DNA of 50,423 nucleotides, from assembly GCF_017315755.1 (NCBI RefSeq), contig NZ_JAFLRJ010000167.1:1-50423 (forward strand), read 5' to 3'. The DNA comes from Streptomyces beijiangensis. Its GTDB lineage: Bacteria; Actinomycetota; Actinomycetes; Streptomycetales; Streptomycetaceae. Made by a program: the position numbers and the translations under genes. Shown in pieces: positions 1-9,019 of the stretch. Below the pieces are notes generated by a model. That model searched no databases, was not told the origin of the DNA, and worked only from the letters and a program-made list of their open reading frames with translations. The stretch's first letter is position 1, and every line of letters starts with the position of its first letter.

Positions 1-14
1 GTAGGAGAGCCGGC

Positions 15-800
15 GTGAGCTTGAGGATCGTTGTCTGTGTGAAGTACGTGCCCGATGCGACGGGTGACCGGCATTTTGCCGGTGACCTGACGGTCGATCG
101 TGATGACGTGGATGGTCTGCTGTCGGAGCTGGATGAGTATGCGGTCGAGCAGGCGTTGCAGATCGCGGATGCGGCGGACGACGCGGAGATCACCGTGCTG
201 ACGGTCGGTGGCGAGGACGCGAAGGACGCGTTGCGCAAGGCGTTGTCGATGGGTGCGGACAAGGCGGTGCATGTCGAGGACGACGAGCTGCACGGTTCGG
301 ATGTGATGGCGACCTCGCTGGTGCTGGCGAAGGCGGTCGAGAAGACGGGTTACGACCTGGTGATCTGCGGGATGGCGTCGACGGACGGCACGATGGGTGT
401 GCTGCCGGCGATCCTCGCCGAGCGGTTGGGTGTTCCGCAGGTGACGTTGTTGTCCGAGGTGAAGGTCGAGGACGGCACGGTCACCGGCCGCCGGGACGGT
501 GACAGCGCGTCCGAGCAGCTGCAGGCGTCCCTGCCGGCGGTGGTGTCGGTGACGGACCAGTCGGGTGAGGCGCGTTACCCCTCGTTCAAGGGGATCATGG
601 CGGCGAAGAAGAAGCCGGTGCAGTCCCTGGACCTGGAGGATCTGGAGATCGACGCGGCCGAGGTCGGTCTGGCCGGTTCCTGGAGTGCGGTGGACTCTGC
701 GACGCAGCGCCCCGCGCGGACGGCGGGCACGATCGTCAAGGACGAGGGCGAGGGCGGCAAGCAGCTCGCCGAGTTCCTCGTGAGCCAGAAGTTCATCTAA
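15..800 (+). CDS. etfB: Electron transfer flavoprotein beta subunit
   Basis: A 261-residue protein beginning MSLRIVVCVKYVPD, the usual N-terminus of EtfB. The segment AVEQALQIADA and the glycine-rich stretch GMASTDGTMGVLPAILAERLG are typical of the ETF alpha/beta nucleotide-binding fold. With EtfA it forms the soluble FAD/AMP heterodimer that accepts electrons from acyl-CoA and related dehydrogenases and passes them to ETF:quinone oxidoreductase. The GTG start at 15 is preceded by AGGAG at 3-7. The length is normal for the family and etfA follows 61 bp downstream on the same strand, consistent with an operon. The assignment is close to certain. Confidence 0.96.
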   Translation: MSLRIVVCVKYVPDATGDRHFAGDLTVDRDDVDGLLSELDEYAVEQALQIADAADDAEITVLTVGGEDAKDALRKALSMGADKAVHVEDDELHGSDVMATSLVLAKAVEKTGYDLVICGMASTDGTMGVLPAILAERLGVPQVTLLSEVKVEDGTVTGRRDGDSASEQLQASLPAVVSVTDQSGEARYPSFKGIMAAKKKPVQSLDLEDLEIDAAEVGLAGSWSAVDSATQRPARTAGTIVKDEGEGGKQLAEFLVSQKFI

Positions 801-861
801 GGCTCCCGCGAGCCCCCTCAACCCACCCTCCTTCCTTCCTTTCTCGCTGGAGTGCTTTGTC

Positions 862-1824
862 ATGGCTGAAGTTCTCGTCTACGTCGACCACGTCGACGGT
901 GCCGTCCGCAAGCCCACCCTGGAACTGCTGACGCTGGCCCGCCGCCTCGGCGACCCCGTCGCCCTCGCCCTCGGCGCCGGCGCCCAGGCGACCGCCCCCG
1001 TGCTGGCCGAGCATGGCGCGGTCAAGGTCCTCACCTCCGACGCCCCGGAGTACGCCGACTACCTCGTCGTGCCAAAGGTCGATGCCCTGCAGGCCGCGCA
1101 CGAGCTGGTGTCCCCGGTTGCGGTGCTGGTGCCGTCCTCCGCAGAGGGCAAGGAGATCGCCGCCCGCCTCGCGGTCCGGATCGGGTCGGGCATCATCACC
1201 GACGCCACCGACCTCGAAGCCGGCACCGACGGCCCTATCGCCACCCAGGCGGCGTTCGCCGCCTCCTTCACCACCAAGTCCCGGATCACCAAGGGTGTTC
1301 CGGTCATCACCGTCAAGCCCAACTCCGCCCCCGTCGAGGCGGCCCCGGCCGCCGGCACGGTTCAGCCCCTCACGGTGTCCTTCTCGGCGCAGGCCACCGG
1401 CACGAAGGTCGTCTCGCGCACCGCGCGCGAGTCCACCGGACGCCCGGAGCTGACCGAGGCCGCGATCGTCGTCTCGGGTGGACGCGGCGTGAACGGGGCG
1501 GAGAACTTCCACCTCATCGAAGCCCTCGCCGACTCCCTGGGAGCTGCCGTCGGCGCCTCCCGCGCCGCCGTCGACGCCGGCTGGTACCCCCACTCCAACC
1601 AGGTCGGCCAGACCGGCAAGAGCGTCTCCCCCCAGCTCTACATCGCCAACGGCATCTCCGGCGCCATCCAGCACCGCGCCGGCATGCAAACCTCCAAGAC
1701 CATCATCGCCGTCAACAAAGACGCCGAAGCCCCCATCTTCGACCTCGTCGACTACGGCATCGTCGGCGACCTCTTCAACGTCGTCCCCCAACTCACCAAC
1801 GAGATCAACACCCGCAAGGGCTGA
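862..1824 (+). CDS. etfA: Electron transfer flavoprotein alpha subunit
   Basis: A 320-residue protein starting [18 protein letters not shown]. The C-terminal FAD-binding domain shows the EtfA signature: [12 protein letters not shown], then [30 protein letters not shown] and [11 protein letters not shown], ending [23 protein letters not shown]. This domain holds the FAD of the ETF dimer. The ATG at 862 has GGAG about 10 bases upstream. It lies just behind etfB and is followed by a strong hairpin, so the two genes probably form a complete transcription unit. Confidence 0.97.
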   Translation: MAEVLVYVDHVDGAVRKPTLELLTLARRLGDPVALALGAGAQATAPVLAEHGAVKVLTSDAPEYADYLVVPKVDALQAAHELVSPVAVLVPSSAEGKEIAARLAVRIGSGIITDATDLEAGTDGPIATQAAFAASFTTKSRITKGVPVITVKPNSAPVEAAPAAGTVQPLTVSFSAQATGTKVVSRTARESTGRPELTEAAIVVSGGRGVNGAENFHLIEALADSLGAAVGASRAAVDAGWYPHSNQVGQTGKSVSPQLYIANGISGAIQHRAGMQTSKTIIAVNKDAEAPIFDLVDYGIVGDLFNVVPQLTNEINTRKG

Positions 1825-1840
1825 GCGTTCCACTTCCCTG

Positions 1841-1873
1841 GCCGGGGCCGTTGACCTTGTCAACGGCCCCGGC
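1841..1873 (+). terminator. Intrinsic terminator after etfA
   Basis: Perfect 14-bp GC-rich stem (1841-1854 pairing with 1860-1873) with a 5-base loop, 17 bases after the etfA stop. The downstream sequence is TACTTTCG rather than a long T-run, which is common in Streptomyces. It separates the etf operon from the next gene. Confidence 0.8.
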
Positions 1874-1929
1874 TACTTTCGTTCTACGGATTGTTGAATC
1901 CGCAGAGCGGAAAAGTGGAGGGTGTACGC

Positions 1930-3228
1930 ATGGGTCAGCAGGAGAAGGTGGCAACGAGCCTCGCCGGTACGGTCAGCGAGGACATCAGCGCCTCCCTCGC
2001 GGCAGTGGACGCGGAACTGGCCTTCCGCTACCCGGGAGATCCCGGCACCCGCCAGCCCGTGCACACGGTGTACGTACCCGGCGACGTCTTCGCCCCCGAG
2101 ACCATTCGGTCCTGGGGCGACCAGGCGCTGGAGGCCCTCGACCGGCACGCACCGGACGCGGGCGCGCTCGCGCACGTGCTCGGCATCTCCGACGAGCTCG
2201 CGGCGCCCGTGTACGACCGGGTGCGCGCCAAGCTGGAGCGTGAGCCCGTCGAAGACCTGCGCATCGACTTCGAGGACGGTTACGGTCCGCGCCCCGACGC
2301 GGAGGAGGACGAGGCTGCCGCCCGTGCGGCCCGGCTGGTCTCGGAGGCGTACAAGAACGGCACGGCGGCGCCGTACATGGGCGTCCGCATGAAGTGCATG
2401 GAAGCGCCGGTGCGCGATCGGGGCATCCGCACCACGGACGTGTTCCTCAGCGGGCTGATGCAGGCCGGCGGCCTCCCCGAGGGTCTGGTCCTCACCCTTC
2501 CCAAGGTGACGTACGCCGAGCAGGTCACCGCGTTCGTGCAGCTGCTTGAAGCGTTCGAGAAGGCCCACGGGCTGACGTCGGGCCGCATCGGCTTCGAGAT
2601 CCAGATCGAGACCAGCCAGTCCATCCTGGCCTCCGACGGCACCGCGACCGTCGCCCGGATGATCGGTGCCGCTCAGGGCAGGGCCACCGGCCTGCACTAC
2701 GGCACCTTCGACTACAGCGCCTGTGTAGGCGTCAGCGCCGCCTATCAGGCCAGTGACCACCCGGCAGCCGACCACGCGAAGGCCGTCATGCAGGTCGCGG
2801 CCGCGGGCACCGGAGTACGCGTGTCGGACGGTTCCACCAACGTCCTCCCCGTCGGCCCGACCGCCCAGGTCCACGAGGCGTGGAAGCTCCACTACGGACT
2901 GACCCGGCGCGCCCTGGCCCGTGCGTACTACCAGGGCTGGGACATGCACCCCGGTCATCTGCCGACGCGATACGCCGCCGTCTACGCCTTCTACCGCGAG
3001 GGTCTCGACGCGGCCGCCGCTCGTCTCGCCGCGTACGTGGCCAAGGCCGGCGGCGACGTGATGGACGAGCCCGCCACCGCCAAGGCGCTCAGCGGCTTCC
3101 TGCTGCGCGGTCTGGACTGCGGGGCGCTCGACGACGAAGAGGTCACCCGGCTGACCGGTCTTTCCCGCGCGGACCTGGACTCCTTCTCCAGTCCGCGCCG
3201 CGCGGCCCTGACGGTCACCGCCCCGTAA
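1930..3228 (+). CDS. CitE/HpcH-like aldolase-fold protein (DUF6986 type)
   Basis: About 432 residues. The ATG at 1930 is preferred over the upstream TTG because GGAGGG lies about 7 bases before it. The chain resembles the HpcH/HpaI-CitE-malate synthase TIM-barrel superfamily: an acidic strand DLRIDFEDGYGPR near residue 115, IGFEIQIETSQSIL near 220 (the Glu that normally ligates Mg2+ in CitE-like lyases), and a C-terminal helix-rich region with YYQGWDMHPGHLPTRY. Similar actinobacterial proteins are annotated as DUF6986 and their exact substrate is unknown to me. It appears to be monocistronic between the etf terminator and the convergent LacI gene. Function beyond a lyase/aldolase fold is inference. 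Confidence 0.75.
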   Translation: MGQQEKVATSLAGTVSEDISASLAAVDAELAFRYPGDPGTRQPVHTVYVPGDVFAPETIRSWGDQALEALDRHAPDAGALAHVLGISDELAAPVYDRVRAKLEREPVEDLRIDFEDGYGPRPDAEEDEAAARAARLVSEAYKNGTAAPYMGVRMKCMEAPVRDRGIRTTDVFLSGLMQAGGLPEGLVLTLPKVTYAEQVTAFVQLLEAFEKAHGLTSGRIGFEIQIETSQSILASDGTATVARMIGAAQGRATGLHYGTFDYSACVGVSAAYQASDHPAADHAKAVMQVAAAGTGVRVSDGSTNVLPVGPTAQVHEAWKLHYGLTRRALARAYYQGWDMHPGHLPTRYAAVYAFYREGLDAAAARLAAYVAKAGGDVMDEPATAKALSGFLLRGLDCGALDDEEVTRLTGLSRADLDSFSSPRRAALTVTAP

Positions 3229-3248
3229 GGCCCCCGGGTACGTACGGA

Positions 3249-4283
3249 TCAGCCCTCGTGGGGCGGGATCTCCCCCGAACCCCGGGCGATCAGGCGCGTC
3301 GGCAGAACCTTCTGGTCCGGCGCGCCGCCCGCCCCCTCCAGGCGGCGGAAGAGGCTCTCGGCCGCCGTCCGTCCCAGGGCCGCGGCATCCTGGGACACCA
3401 CGGTGATGCCCAGCAGATCGGCCAGCTCGATGTCGTCGAATCCGACAAGAGCGGTGGGGCGCTTCCGCCCGGCCAGCGTGCGTACCGCGGTGACGGTCAC
3501 ACGGTTGTTGCCCGAGAAGATCGCGGTGACCGGATCGGGGGCGTCGAGCAGCGTGGTGACGGCGGTCGCGACCCGGTCCGGGGCGGTGGTGCCCAGCGAG
3601 ACCCAGGACTCGTCGACCCGCAGCGAGGCGTCCTCCATCGCGGCGTGGTAGCCGCGGAGGCGTTCTATCGCGGTGTGGATGCGCGGCTGGTCACCGATGA
3701 AGCCGATCCGCCGGTGGCCGTTCGCGATCAGATGGGCGACGCCGTCCCGGGCGCCCCCGAAGCTGTCGGACCGTACGACGTCCGCGTCGATCTTCCCGGC
3801 GGGACGGTCCACGAACACGGTGGCCACCCCGGCCGCGATCTCCGGCTCCAGATAACGGTGGTCGTCCCCGGCCGGGATGACGATCAGTCCGTCCACCCGG
3901 CGCGCGCAGAGGGCGAGCACCAACTCCTGCTCGCGCTCCGGGTCCTCGGCGCTCGATCCGTTGATGAGCAGGGCGCCGTGCGCGCGGGCGACCTCCTCGA
4001 CCGCGCGGTTCAGCGGGCCGTAGAAGGGGTCGGCGAGGTCTTCCAGTACGAGACCGATGCTCGCGGTGCGGCCCTTGCGCAGCACTCGGGCGCTGTCGTT
4101 GCGCCGGAAGCCGAGGGCTTCGATCGCCTCCTGGACGCGGCGCTCCGTGTCGGAGGTGACACCCGACTCGCCGTTCACCACCCGGGAGACCGTTTTGAGG
4201 CCGACCCCGGCGCGGGCCGCGACGTCCTTCATGGTCGGCCGATTGCCGTAGCGGGGCTCGGAGTGGCGGGCGGTCTCGGCCAC
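3249..4283 (-). CDS. LacI-family transcriptional regulator
   Basis: An N-terminal helix-turn-helix TMKDVAARAGVGLKTVSRVV with the LacI hinge SARVLRKGRTASIGLVLED, followed by a periplasmic-binding-protein-like effector domain (PFYGPLNRAVEEVARAHG, HRRIGFIGDQP, VGFDDIELADLLGITVVSQD). The open frame extends up to a TTG at 4352 but that start would overlap the palindromic operator; GTG 4283 gives a protein of 344 residues starting VAETARHSEPRYGN and is more plausible. ATG 4229 is a further alternative. It is divergent from a ROK sugar kinase and close to an alpha-galactosidase and sugar ABC transporter, so it probably represses these genes and responds to a galactoside or its derivative. Confidence 0.92.
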   Translation of the reverse strand: MAETARHSEPRYGNRPTMKDVAARAGVGLKTVSRVVNGESGVTSDTERRVQEAIEALGFRRNDSARVLRKGRTASIGLVLEDLADPFYGPLNRAVEEVARAHGALLINGSSAEDPEREQELVLALCARRVDGLIVIPAGDDHRYLEPEIAAGVATVFVDRPAGKIDADVVRSDSFGGARDGVAHLIANGHRRIGFIGDQPRIHTAIERLRGYHAAMEDASLRVDESWVSLGTTAPDRVATAVTTLLDAPDPVTAIFSGNNRVTVTAVRTLAGRKRPTALVGFDDIELADLLGITVVSQDAAALGRTAAESLFRRLEGAGGAPDQKVLPTRLIARGSGEIPPHEG

Positions 4284-4347
4284 GGTGCGCTGTCCTGTCG
4301 TCGACTGCAGAGGGCTGTGCGGGCTGTGGCGTCGAGCATAGAGCCTG

Positions 4348-4359
4348 GACAACGTTGTC
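4348..4359. promoter_or_regulatory. Candidate LacI-family operator, perfect palindrome GACAACGTTGTC
   Basis: A 12-bp perfect palindrome with the central CG step typical of LacI-family operators. It lies midway in the divergent intergenic region, about 65 bases upstream of both the preferred LacI start (4283) and the ROK kinase start (4423). This position suits autoregulation plus control of the kinase. I did not see a second exact copy upstream of the alpha-galactosidase or the binding-protein gene. Confidence 0.65.
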
Positions 4360-4422
4360 AGGGGAATGGAGACTGGTCGTCGCAGCCTTCAGTACCCCTT
4401 GCCACCTGGAGATCCGACACCG

Positions 4423-5379
4423 ATGCACAACGACCTCTACGCCGCGCTCGACATCGGCGGCACCAAGATCGCCGGCGCGCTGGTCAGCGGTGACGGACGG
4501 ATCCTTCTCCGTTCGCAGGCTCCGACCCCCGCTCGGGAGGACGGCGCAAGGGTCATGGGAGCCGTCAGTACGGTGCTCGACACCCTGATCGCCGACCCCC
4601 GCTGGGGACGGGCGAGCGCCCTCGGCATCGGCAGCGCGGGCCCCGTGGACGCGTCCGCAGGTACGGTCAGTCCCGTCAACGTCCCTGGCTGGCGCGGCTT
4701 CCCGCTGGTCGAGCGGGTACGGAACGCCACCGGCGGACTGCCCGTCACGCTGGTCGGCGACGGCGTCGCGATGACGGCCGCCGAGCACTGGCAGGGCGCG
4801 GCCCGCGGCTATGACAACGCCCTGTGCATGGTGGTCTCCACGGGGGTGGGCGGCGGTCTGGTCCTCGGCGGCAAGCTCCACCCCGGACCCACCGGCAACG
4901 CGGGCCACATCGGCCACATCAGCGTCGACCTCGACGGGGACCCGTGCCCCTGCGGAGGGCGCGGCTGCGTCGAGCGGATCGCCAGCGGCCCCAACATCGC
5001 CCGCCGGGCGCTGGAGAGCGGCTGGCAGCCGGGCCCCGACGGCGACGCCACAGCGGCCGCCGTGGCCGCGGCGGCGCGTGCGGGCGACCCGGTCGCCGTC
5101 GCCTCGTACCAGCGCGCCGCCCAGGCACTGGCCGCGGGGATCGCCGCCACCGCGACACTGGTCGAGATCGACATCGCGGTGATCGGCGGGGGAGTGGCGG
5201 GCGCGGGCGAGGTGCTCTTCGCCCCGCTGCGGCGCGCGCTGCACGACTACGCGACGCTCTCCTTCGTACAGCATCTGAAGATCGCTCCCGCGCTGATGGG
5301 CACGGACGCGGGCCTGGTGGGTGCGGCGGCCGCCGCCTCGCTCAGTGCGCAGGGCGAGACGGCAGCCGTCGGCAGCTAG
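4423..5379 (+). CDS. ROK-family sugar kinase (glucokinase-like)
   Basis: A 318-residue ROK protein: phosphate-binding loop ALDIGGTKIAGAL near the N-terminus, GVGGGLVLGGKL and GNAGHIGHISVD near residues 145-165, then the zinc site CPCGGRGCVER near 175, a hallmark of ROK kinases. No N-terminal DNA-binding domain is present, so this is a kinase rather than a ROK repressor. ATG 4423 has GGAG about 11 bases upstream. The likely role is ATP-dependent phosphorylation of glucose, galactose or another hexose released by the neighbouring alpha-galactosidase. It ends 3 bases from the convergent galactosidase stop codon. Confidence 0.9.
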   Translation: MHNDLYAALDIGGTKIAGALVSGDGRILLRSQAPTPAREDGARVMGAVSTVLDTLIADPRWGRASALGIGSAGPVDASAGTVSPVNVPGWRGFPLVERVRNATGGLPVTLVGDGVAMTAAEHWQGAARGYDNALCMVVSTGVGGGLVLGGKLHPGPTGNAGHIGHISVDLDGDPCPCGGRGCVERIASGPNIARRALESGWQPGPDGDATAAAVAAAARAGDPVAVASYQRAAQALAAGIAATATLVEIDIAVIGGGVAGAGEVLFAPLRRALHDYATLSFVQHLKIAPALMGTDAGLVGAAAAASLSAQGETAAVGS

Positions 5380-5382
5380 CGG

Positions 5383-7416
5383 CTAGCAGCTGAGTGTGGC
5401 GTCCGCCCAGTCGGCGTGGTCGGAGTCGTTGCCGTCCCCGCCGTCGGTGACCACCAGGCGTACGACCTTCGCGCCGCTCACATCGGCCGAGAGCGGCTGT
5501 GCGGGCATGGCGTTGGTCAGCACCCCGGTCGAGGCGACCCTCTTTCCATCGGCCCAGATCTCGAAGGTGACCGTGCCCTTGGCCCCCTTCTCGTCGTCGA
5601 CGCCCACCTGCGCCGTGACGGAACTGCACCTTGCACCCGTGTAGTACTCGATGGCGCTGTCCGCGTGCGCCCCGATCCCCTTGGCGTAGACGGTTCCGCC
5701 GAGGGTGATCGGGGTGCCGTCGCCCGCGGCGCTCTCACCGTTGCTGGTGTTGCGCTCCACGGGCCCCCAGCCGTTGCTGGACGACATCCAGGGCAGGTCG
5801 CCGAGGGAGGAGACACCGGCGGGCGGCGGCACCACCACGCTGCCCTGGAAGGGCAGCCGGGTCTCCACGTGCGTACCCGAGGGCGAGCGATACGTCGCGG
5901 TGAGCGTGAAGTCGTACGCCCCCACGGCCGCGCTCGCGGGCACGGTCACCTGCCACTTCGTGGTCAGTGCCTTGCCTGTCGGCACGGACGCCTTGGACGT
6001 CGGGCTGTGCGGCGTGACCTTCCAGCCGGCGGGTCCCGTCAGCGAGACGGCGACCTTCTGCGCAGGCGTACGGCCGAGGTCGGTGACCGTGGTGGTCAGA
6101 TCAACCGTCTTGCCCGCCTCCGCCAACGGGTTCCCGTCCAGGCCGAGTTCGACCGCAGGCGGGTTCTTCGCCCACTCCTTGTCCGCCGAGACGCGCAGCA
6201 GCACGGTGCCGTGCGCGGGCACGGTCGCCGAGACGGTGCCCGCGGTATTGAAGCTCTGGTGGGTCCACAGGTCGCGCTCGGTGTACGCGGCCGCCTTGGG
6301 CAGCCCCGCTGCCTGTGCGGTGGTGGCGATGCGCTGTGCGCTGCCGGTCTCGTTGAAGAGGGCGATCGTACGGCTGCCGTCCGCCATCTCCTTGGACACG
6401 ACCCAGCGGCCGTCCTCGGAGGAGAGCACGGTGCCCTGCTTGCCGAGGGGATCCTGATCGACCGCGATGACTTCACGGTTGGTGACGATGTCGAAGGTCT
6501 CGGGCGTCGCCTTGCGCAGATCGGAGCCGATCAGCAGGGGGGACGCCATGACGGACCACATCGAGAAGTGCGTGCGGTACTCGGTGCCGGTCATGCCGCC
6601 GTTGCCGACCTCCAGCATGTCCGGGTCGTTCCAGTGCCCGGGGCCTGCGGCCGATGCGAGCGGCAGGTTCTGCTTCATGATCGACAGCATCGATCCCCAG
6701 CTGTCGCTGATGTCACCGGTGGTGCGCCAGAGGTTGCCGACGTCCGCCGCCCACTCCCACGGCTTGTTGGAACCCCACTCGCAGATGCTGTAGACGATGG
6801 GGCGCCCGGTGGCCTTGAGCGCGTCGCGCATCGTCGTATAGCGCTGTACGGCATCCACGCCCTGGTTGTTGCAGTTGTCGTACTTGAGGTAGTCGACGCC
6901 CCAGTCGGCGAACTGCTGGGCGTCGCTGTACTCATGGCCGAGCCCGCCGGGGAATCCGGCGCTGTTGCAGGTCTTGGTCCCGGCACTCGTGTAGATGCCG
7001 AGCTTCAGCCCCTTGGAGTGCACATAGTCCGCAACTGCCTTGATCCCGTGGGGGAAGCGCACCGGGTCGGGCACGAGCTTGCCGGCCGCGTCACGCTGCG
7101 GGAGTGCCCAGCAGTCGTCGAGATTGACGTACTGGTATCCGGCGGCCTTGAGGCCCTTGTCGACGAAGAGGTCGGCGATGCCCTCGACCATCGACTCGTT
7201 GAACTCGGCCCTGCATCCGGTGGAGTTCCAGTTGTTGAAACCCATCGGAGGGGTGAGGGCGAGACCGTTGTCCAACTGCGGCGCGGCTGTGCTCGTGGCC
7301 GGGGCCTCGGCGCCGTGTGCCGCCGCCGGAGCAGCCAGACCGCCGGCACACAACAGGGCGGTGGCCAGCGCTCCGAGGATTCTTCGGTAGGTGGTGCGGG
7401 GTGGAAGATGACGCAT
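5383..7416 (-). CDS. Secreted alpha-galactosidase, GH27 with NEW3 and NPCBM domains
   Basis: A 677-residue protein. A Sec-type signal peptide (RRILGALATALLCAGG, then AAPAAAHGA) precedes the GH27 catalytic barrel: LTPPMGFNNWNSTGC, YVNLDDCW, and DYLKYDNCNN, which carries the nucleophile Asp; WRTTGDISDSW carries the probable acid/base Asp. The barrel is followed by the GH27 C-terminal beta domain (to about residue 400), a NEW3 alpha-galactosidase-associated domain (about 420-525) and a C-terminal NPCBM carbohydrate-binding domain beginning near SSLGDLPWMSSSNGWGP and ending at DWADATLSC. It should remove terminal alpha-1,6-galactose from melibiose, raffinose or galactomannan oligomers outside the cell. 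The gene is divergent from the sugar ABC transporter. Confidence 0.95.
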   Translation of the reverse strand: MRHLPPRTTYRRILGALATALLCAGGLAAPAAAHGAEAPATSTAAPQLDNGLALTPPMGFNNWNSTGCRAEFNESMVEGIADLFVDKGLKAAGYQYVNLDDCWALPQRDAAGKLVPDPVRFPHGIKAVADYVHSKGLKLGIYTSAGTKTCNSAGFPGGLGHEYSDAQQFADWGVDYLKYDNCNNQGVDAVQRYTTMRDALKATGRPIVYSICEWGSNKPWEWAADVGNLWRTTGDISDSWGSMLSIMKQNLPLASAAGPGHWNDPDMLEVGNGGMTGTEYRTHFSMWSVMASPLLIGSDLRKATPETFDIVTNREVIAVDQDPLGKQGTVLSSEDGRWVVSKEMADGSRTIALFNETGSAQRIATTAQAAGLPKAAAYTERDLWTHQSFNTAGTVSATVPAHGTVLLRVSADKEWAKNPPAVELGLDGNPLAEAGKTVDLTTTVTDLGRTPAQKVAVSLTGPAGWKVTPHSPTSKASVPTGKALTTKWQVTVPASAAVGAYDFTLTATYRSPSGTHVETRLPFQGSVVVPPPAGVSSLGDLPWMSSSNGWGPVERNTSNGESAAGDGTPITLGGTVYAKGIGAHADSAIEYYTGARCSSVTAQVGVDDEKGAKGTVTFEIWADGKRVASTGVLTNAMPAQPLSADVSGAKVVRLVVTDGGDGNDSDHADWADATLSC

Positions 7417-7627
7417 CGTTACGTTCCTCCGTGTTCGCCAGTCATCGGATCACTTCATGTACGCGTCAGAGACGCGCGTTTACGTTAGAGCCTGTTGAAG
7501 TCTGTTGGAAGAGATGCGGTAACGGTTGTTCGATATCTCGTTAAACCCCTTGACTGGTCCCCCACTTGGGAGTGAGATCCAAGCCTCGCGTTCGGTTGTG
7601 TTGGGTTCCACCCTGGAGGAGGGGGAC

Positions 7628-8980
7628 ATGGCGCAGTCTTCGTACAACGGTTCAGCCATACCTGGAAGCGTGGCCGGACATCGGATGTCCCGTCGAAATC
7701 TTCTGCGCGGCGCGGCGGCCGGCACTGGTGCCGTGGCGCTGCCTTCGCTGCTCGCCGCCTGCAGCAGCGGCCCCGGGGGTGACTCCAAAACCATCAGGAT
7801 GGGGTCGAACTCCTCGGACCCGGTGCCGAAAAAAGCCTTCGCGGACGCGTTCGCCGCGTACGAGAAGCAGTCCAAGGCGGGCCGGAAGATCAAGGTCAAC
7901 ACCGTTGACCACAACACCTTCCAGGAGAACATCAACCGCTATCTGCAGGGCAAGCCGGACGATGTCTTCATGTGGTTCGCCGGCTACCGCATGCAGTTCT
8001 TCGCGAAGAAGGGGCTGCTGCTCGACATCAGCGACCTCTGGAAGACCTACCAGGGCTTCTCTCCCGCGCTGAAGGACCAGTCGACGGGCGAGGACGGCAA
8101 GCAGTACTTCACGCCGTACTACTACTATCCGTGGGCTGTTTTCCACCGCAAGAGCCTCTTCGACCAGCACGGCTACACCGCCCCGAAGACGCTGGACGAG
8201 TACATCGCGCTCGCCAAGCAGATGCAGAAGGACAAGCTGATCCCGATCGCCTTCTGCGACAAGGACGGCTGGCCCGCCATGGGCACCTTCGACTACATCA
8301 ACATGCGGACCAACGGCTATGAGTTCCACAAGTCCCTGATGGCGGGCAAGGAAGCCTGGACCGACAAGCGGGTCAAGGACGTCTTCGACACCTGGCGCAG
8401 TCTGCTCCCGTACTGCCAGCCCGGCGCCAACGGCCGCACCTGGCAGGAGGCGGCCACCAGCCTCCAGCAGCGCAAGACGGGCATGGCGGTCTTCGGGATG
8501 CCGCACCCCGGCGCCCAGTTCCCCAAGGCGGAACAGACCGACATCGACTTCTTTCCGTTCCCGGAGATCAATCCGGAGCACGGCCAGGACGCCGTCGAGG
8601 CACCCATCGACGGATTCCTGCTGGCGAAGAACTCGAAGACGCTGAAGAACAAGAAGACGCTGGAGAGCGCGAAGGACCTGCTCGCCTATCTGGCCACGCC
8701 CAAGGCCGAGGACACCTACCTCGCCGGTGACCCCAACAACATCGCGGTCAACAGCGGAGCCAGCACCTCGACCTACTCGTCGCTGCAGAAGAAGGCGGTC
8801 GAACTGGTCTCGGGGGCCAAGCAGATCTCCCAGTTCCTGGACCGCGACACCCGCCCGGACTTCGCCTCCACCGTGATGATCCCGGCCATCCAGAGCTTCA
8901 TCAACAACCCCAAGGACGTCGACGGCCTGGTCAACGGGATCGAACGGCAGAAGAAGACCATCTTCGCCACCGAAGGCTGA
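7628..8980 (+). CDS. Sugar ABC transporter substrate-binding lipoprotein
   Basis: About 450 residues from ATG 7628, which has GGAGGAGGGGG just upstream. The N-terminus carries a twin-arginine motif (SRRNLLRG) followed by the lipobox LLAAC, so it is a Tat-exported lipoprotein. The mature part is a family-1 extracellular solute-binding protein (VNTVDHNTFQENINRYLQ, DDVFMWFAGYRM, IAFCDKDGWPAMGTFDY). It should capture an oligosaccharide and deliver it to the two permeases encoded immediately downstream. The context with GH27 and a ROK kinase suggests alpha-galactosides; the actual ligand is not readable from the sequence. Confidence 0.93.
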   Translation: MAQSSYNGSAIPGSVAGHRMSRRNLLRGAAAGTGAVALPSLLAACSSGPGGDSKTIRMGSNSSDPVPKKAFADAFAAYEKQSKAGRKIKVNTVDHNTFQENINRYLQGKPDDVFMWFAGYRMQFFAKKGLLLDISDLWKTYQGFSPALKDQSTGEDGKQYFTPYYYYPWAVFHRKSLFDQHGYTAPKTLDEYIALAKQMQKDKLIPIAFCDKDGWPAMGTFDYINMRTNGYEFHKSLMAGKEAWTDKRVKDVFDTWRSLLPYCQPGANGRTWQEAATSLQQRKTGMAVFGMPHPGAQFPKAEQTDIDFFPFPEINPEHGQDAVEAPIDGFLLAKNSKTLKNKKTLESAKDLLAYLATPKAEDTYLAGDPNNIAVNSGASTSTYSSLQKKAVELVSGAKQISQFLDRDTRPDFASTVMIPAIQSFINNPKDVDGLVNGIERQKKTIFATEG

Positions 8981-9019
8981 CCGGCTCCTACCGACCAGAC
9001 CCACCGGGAGTTCACAGAC

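Noticed and set aside
793..1863. Long minus-strand frame opposite etfA
   Set aside because: A high-GC shadow frame of low complexity (Gly/Asp/Val rich) with no domain; etfA on the plus strand is unmistakable.
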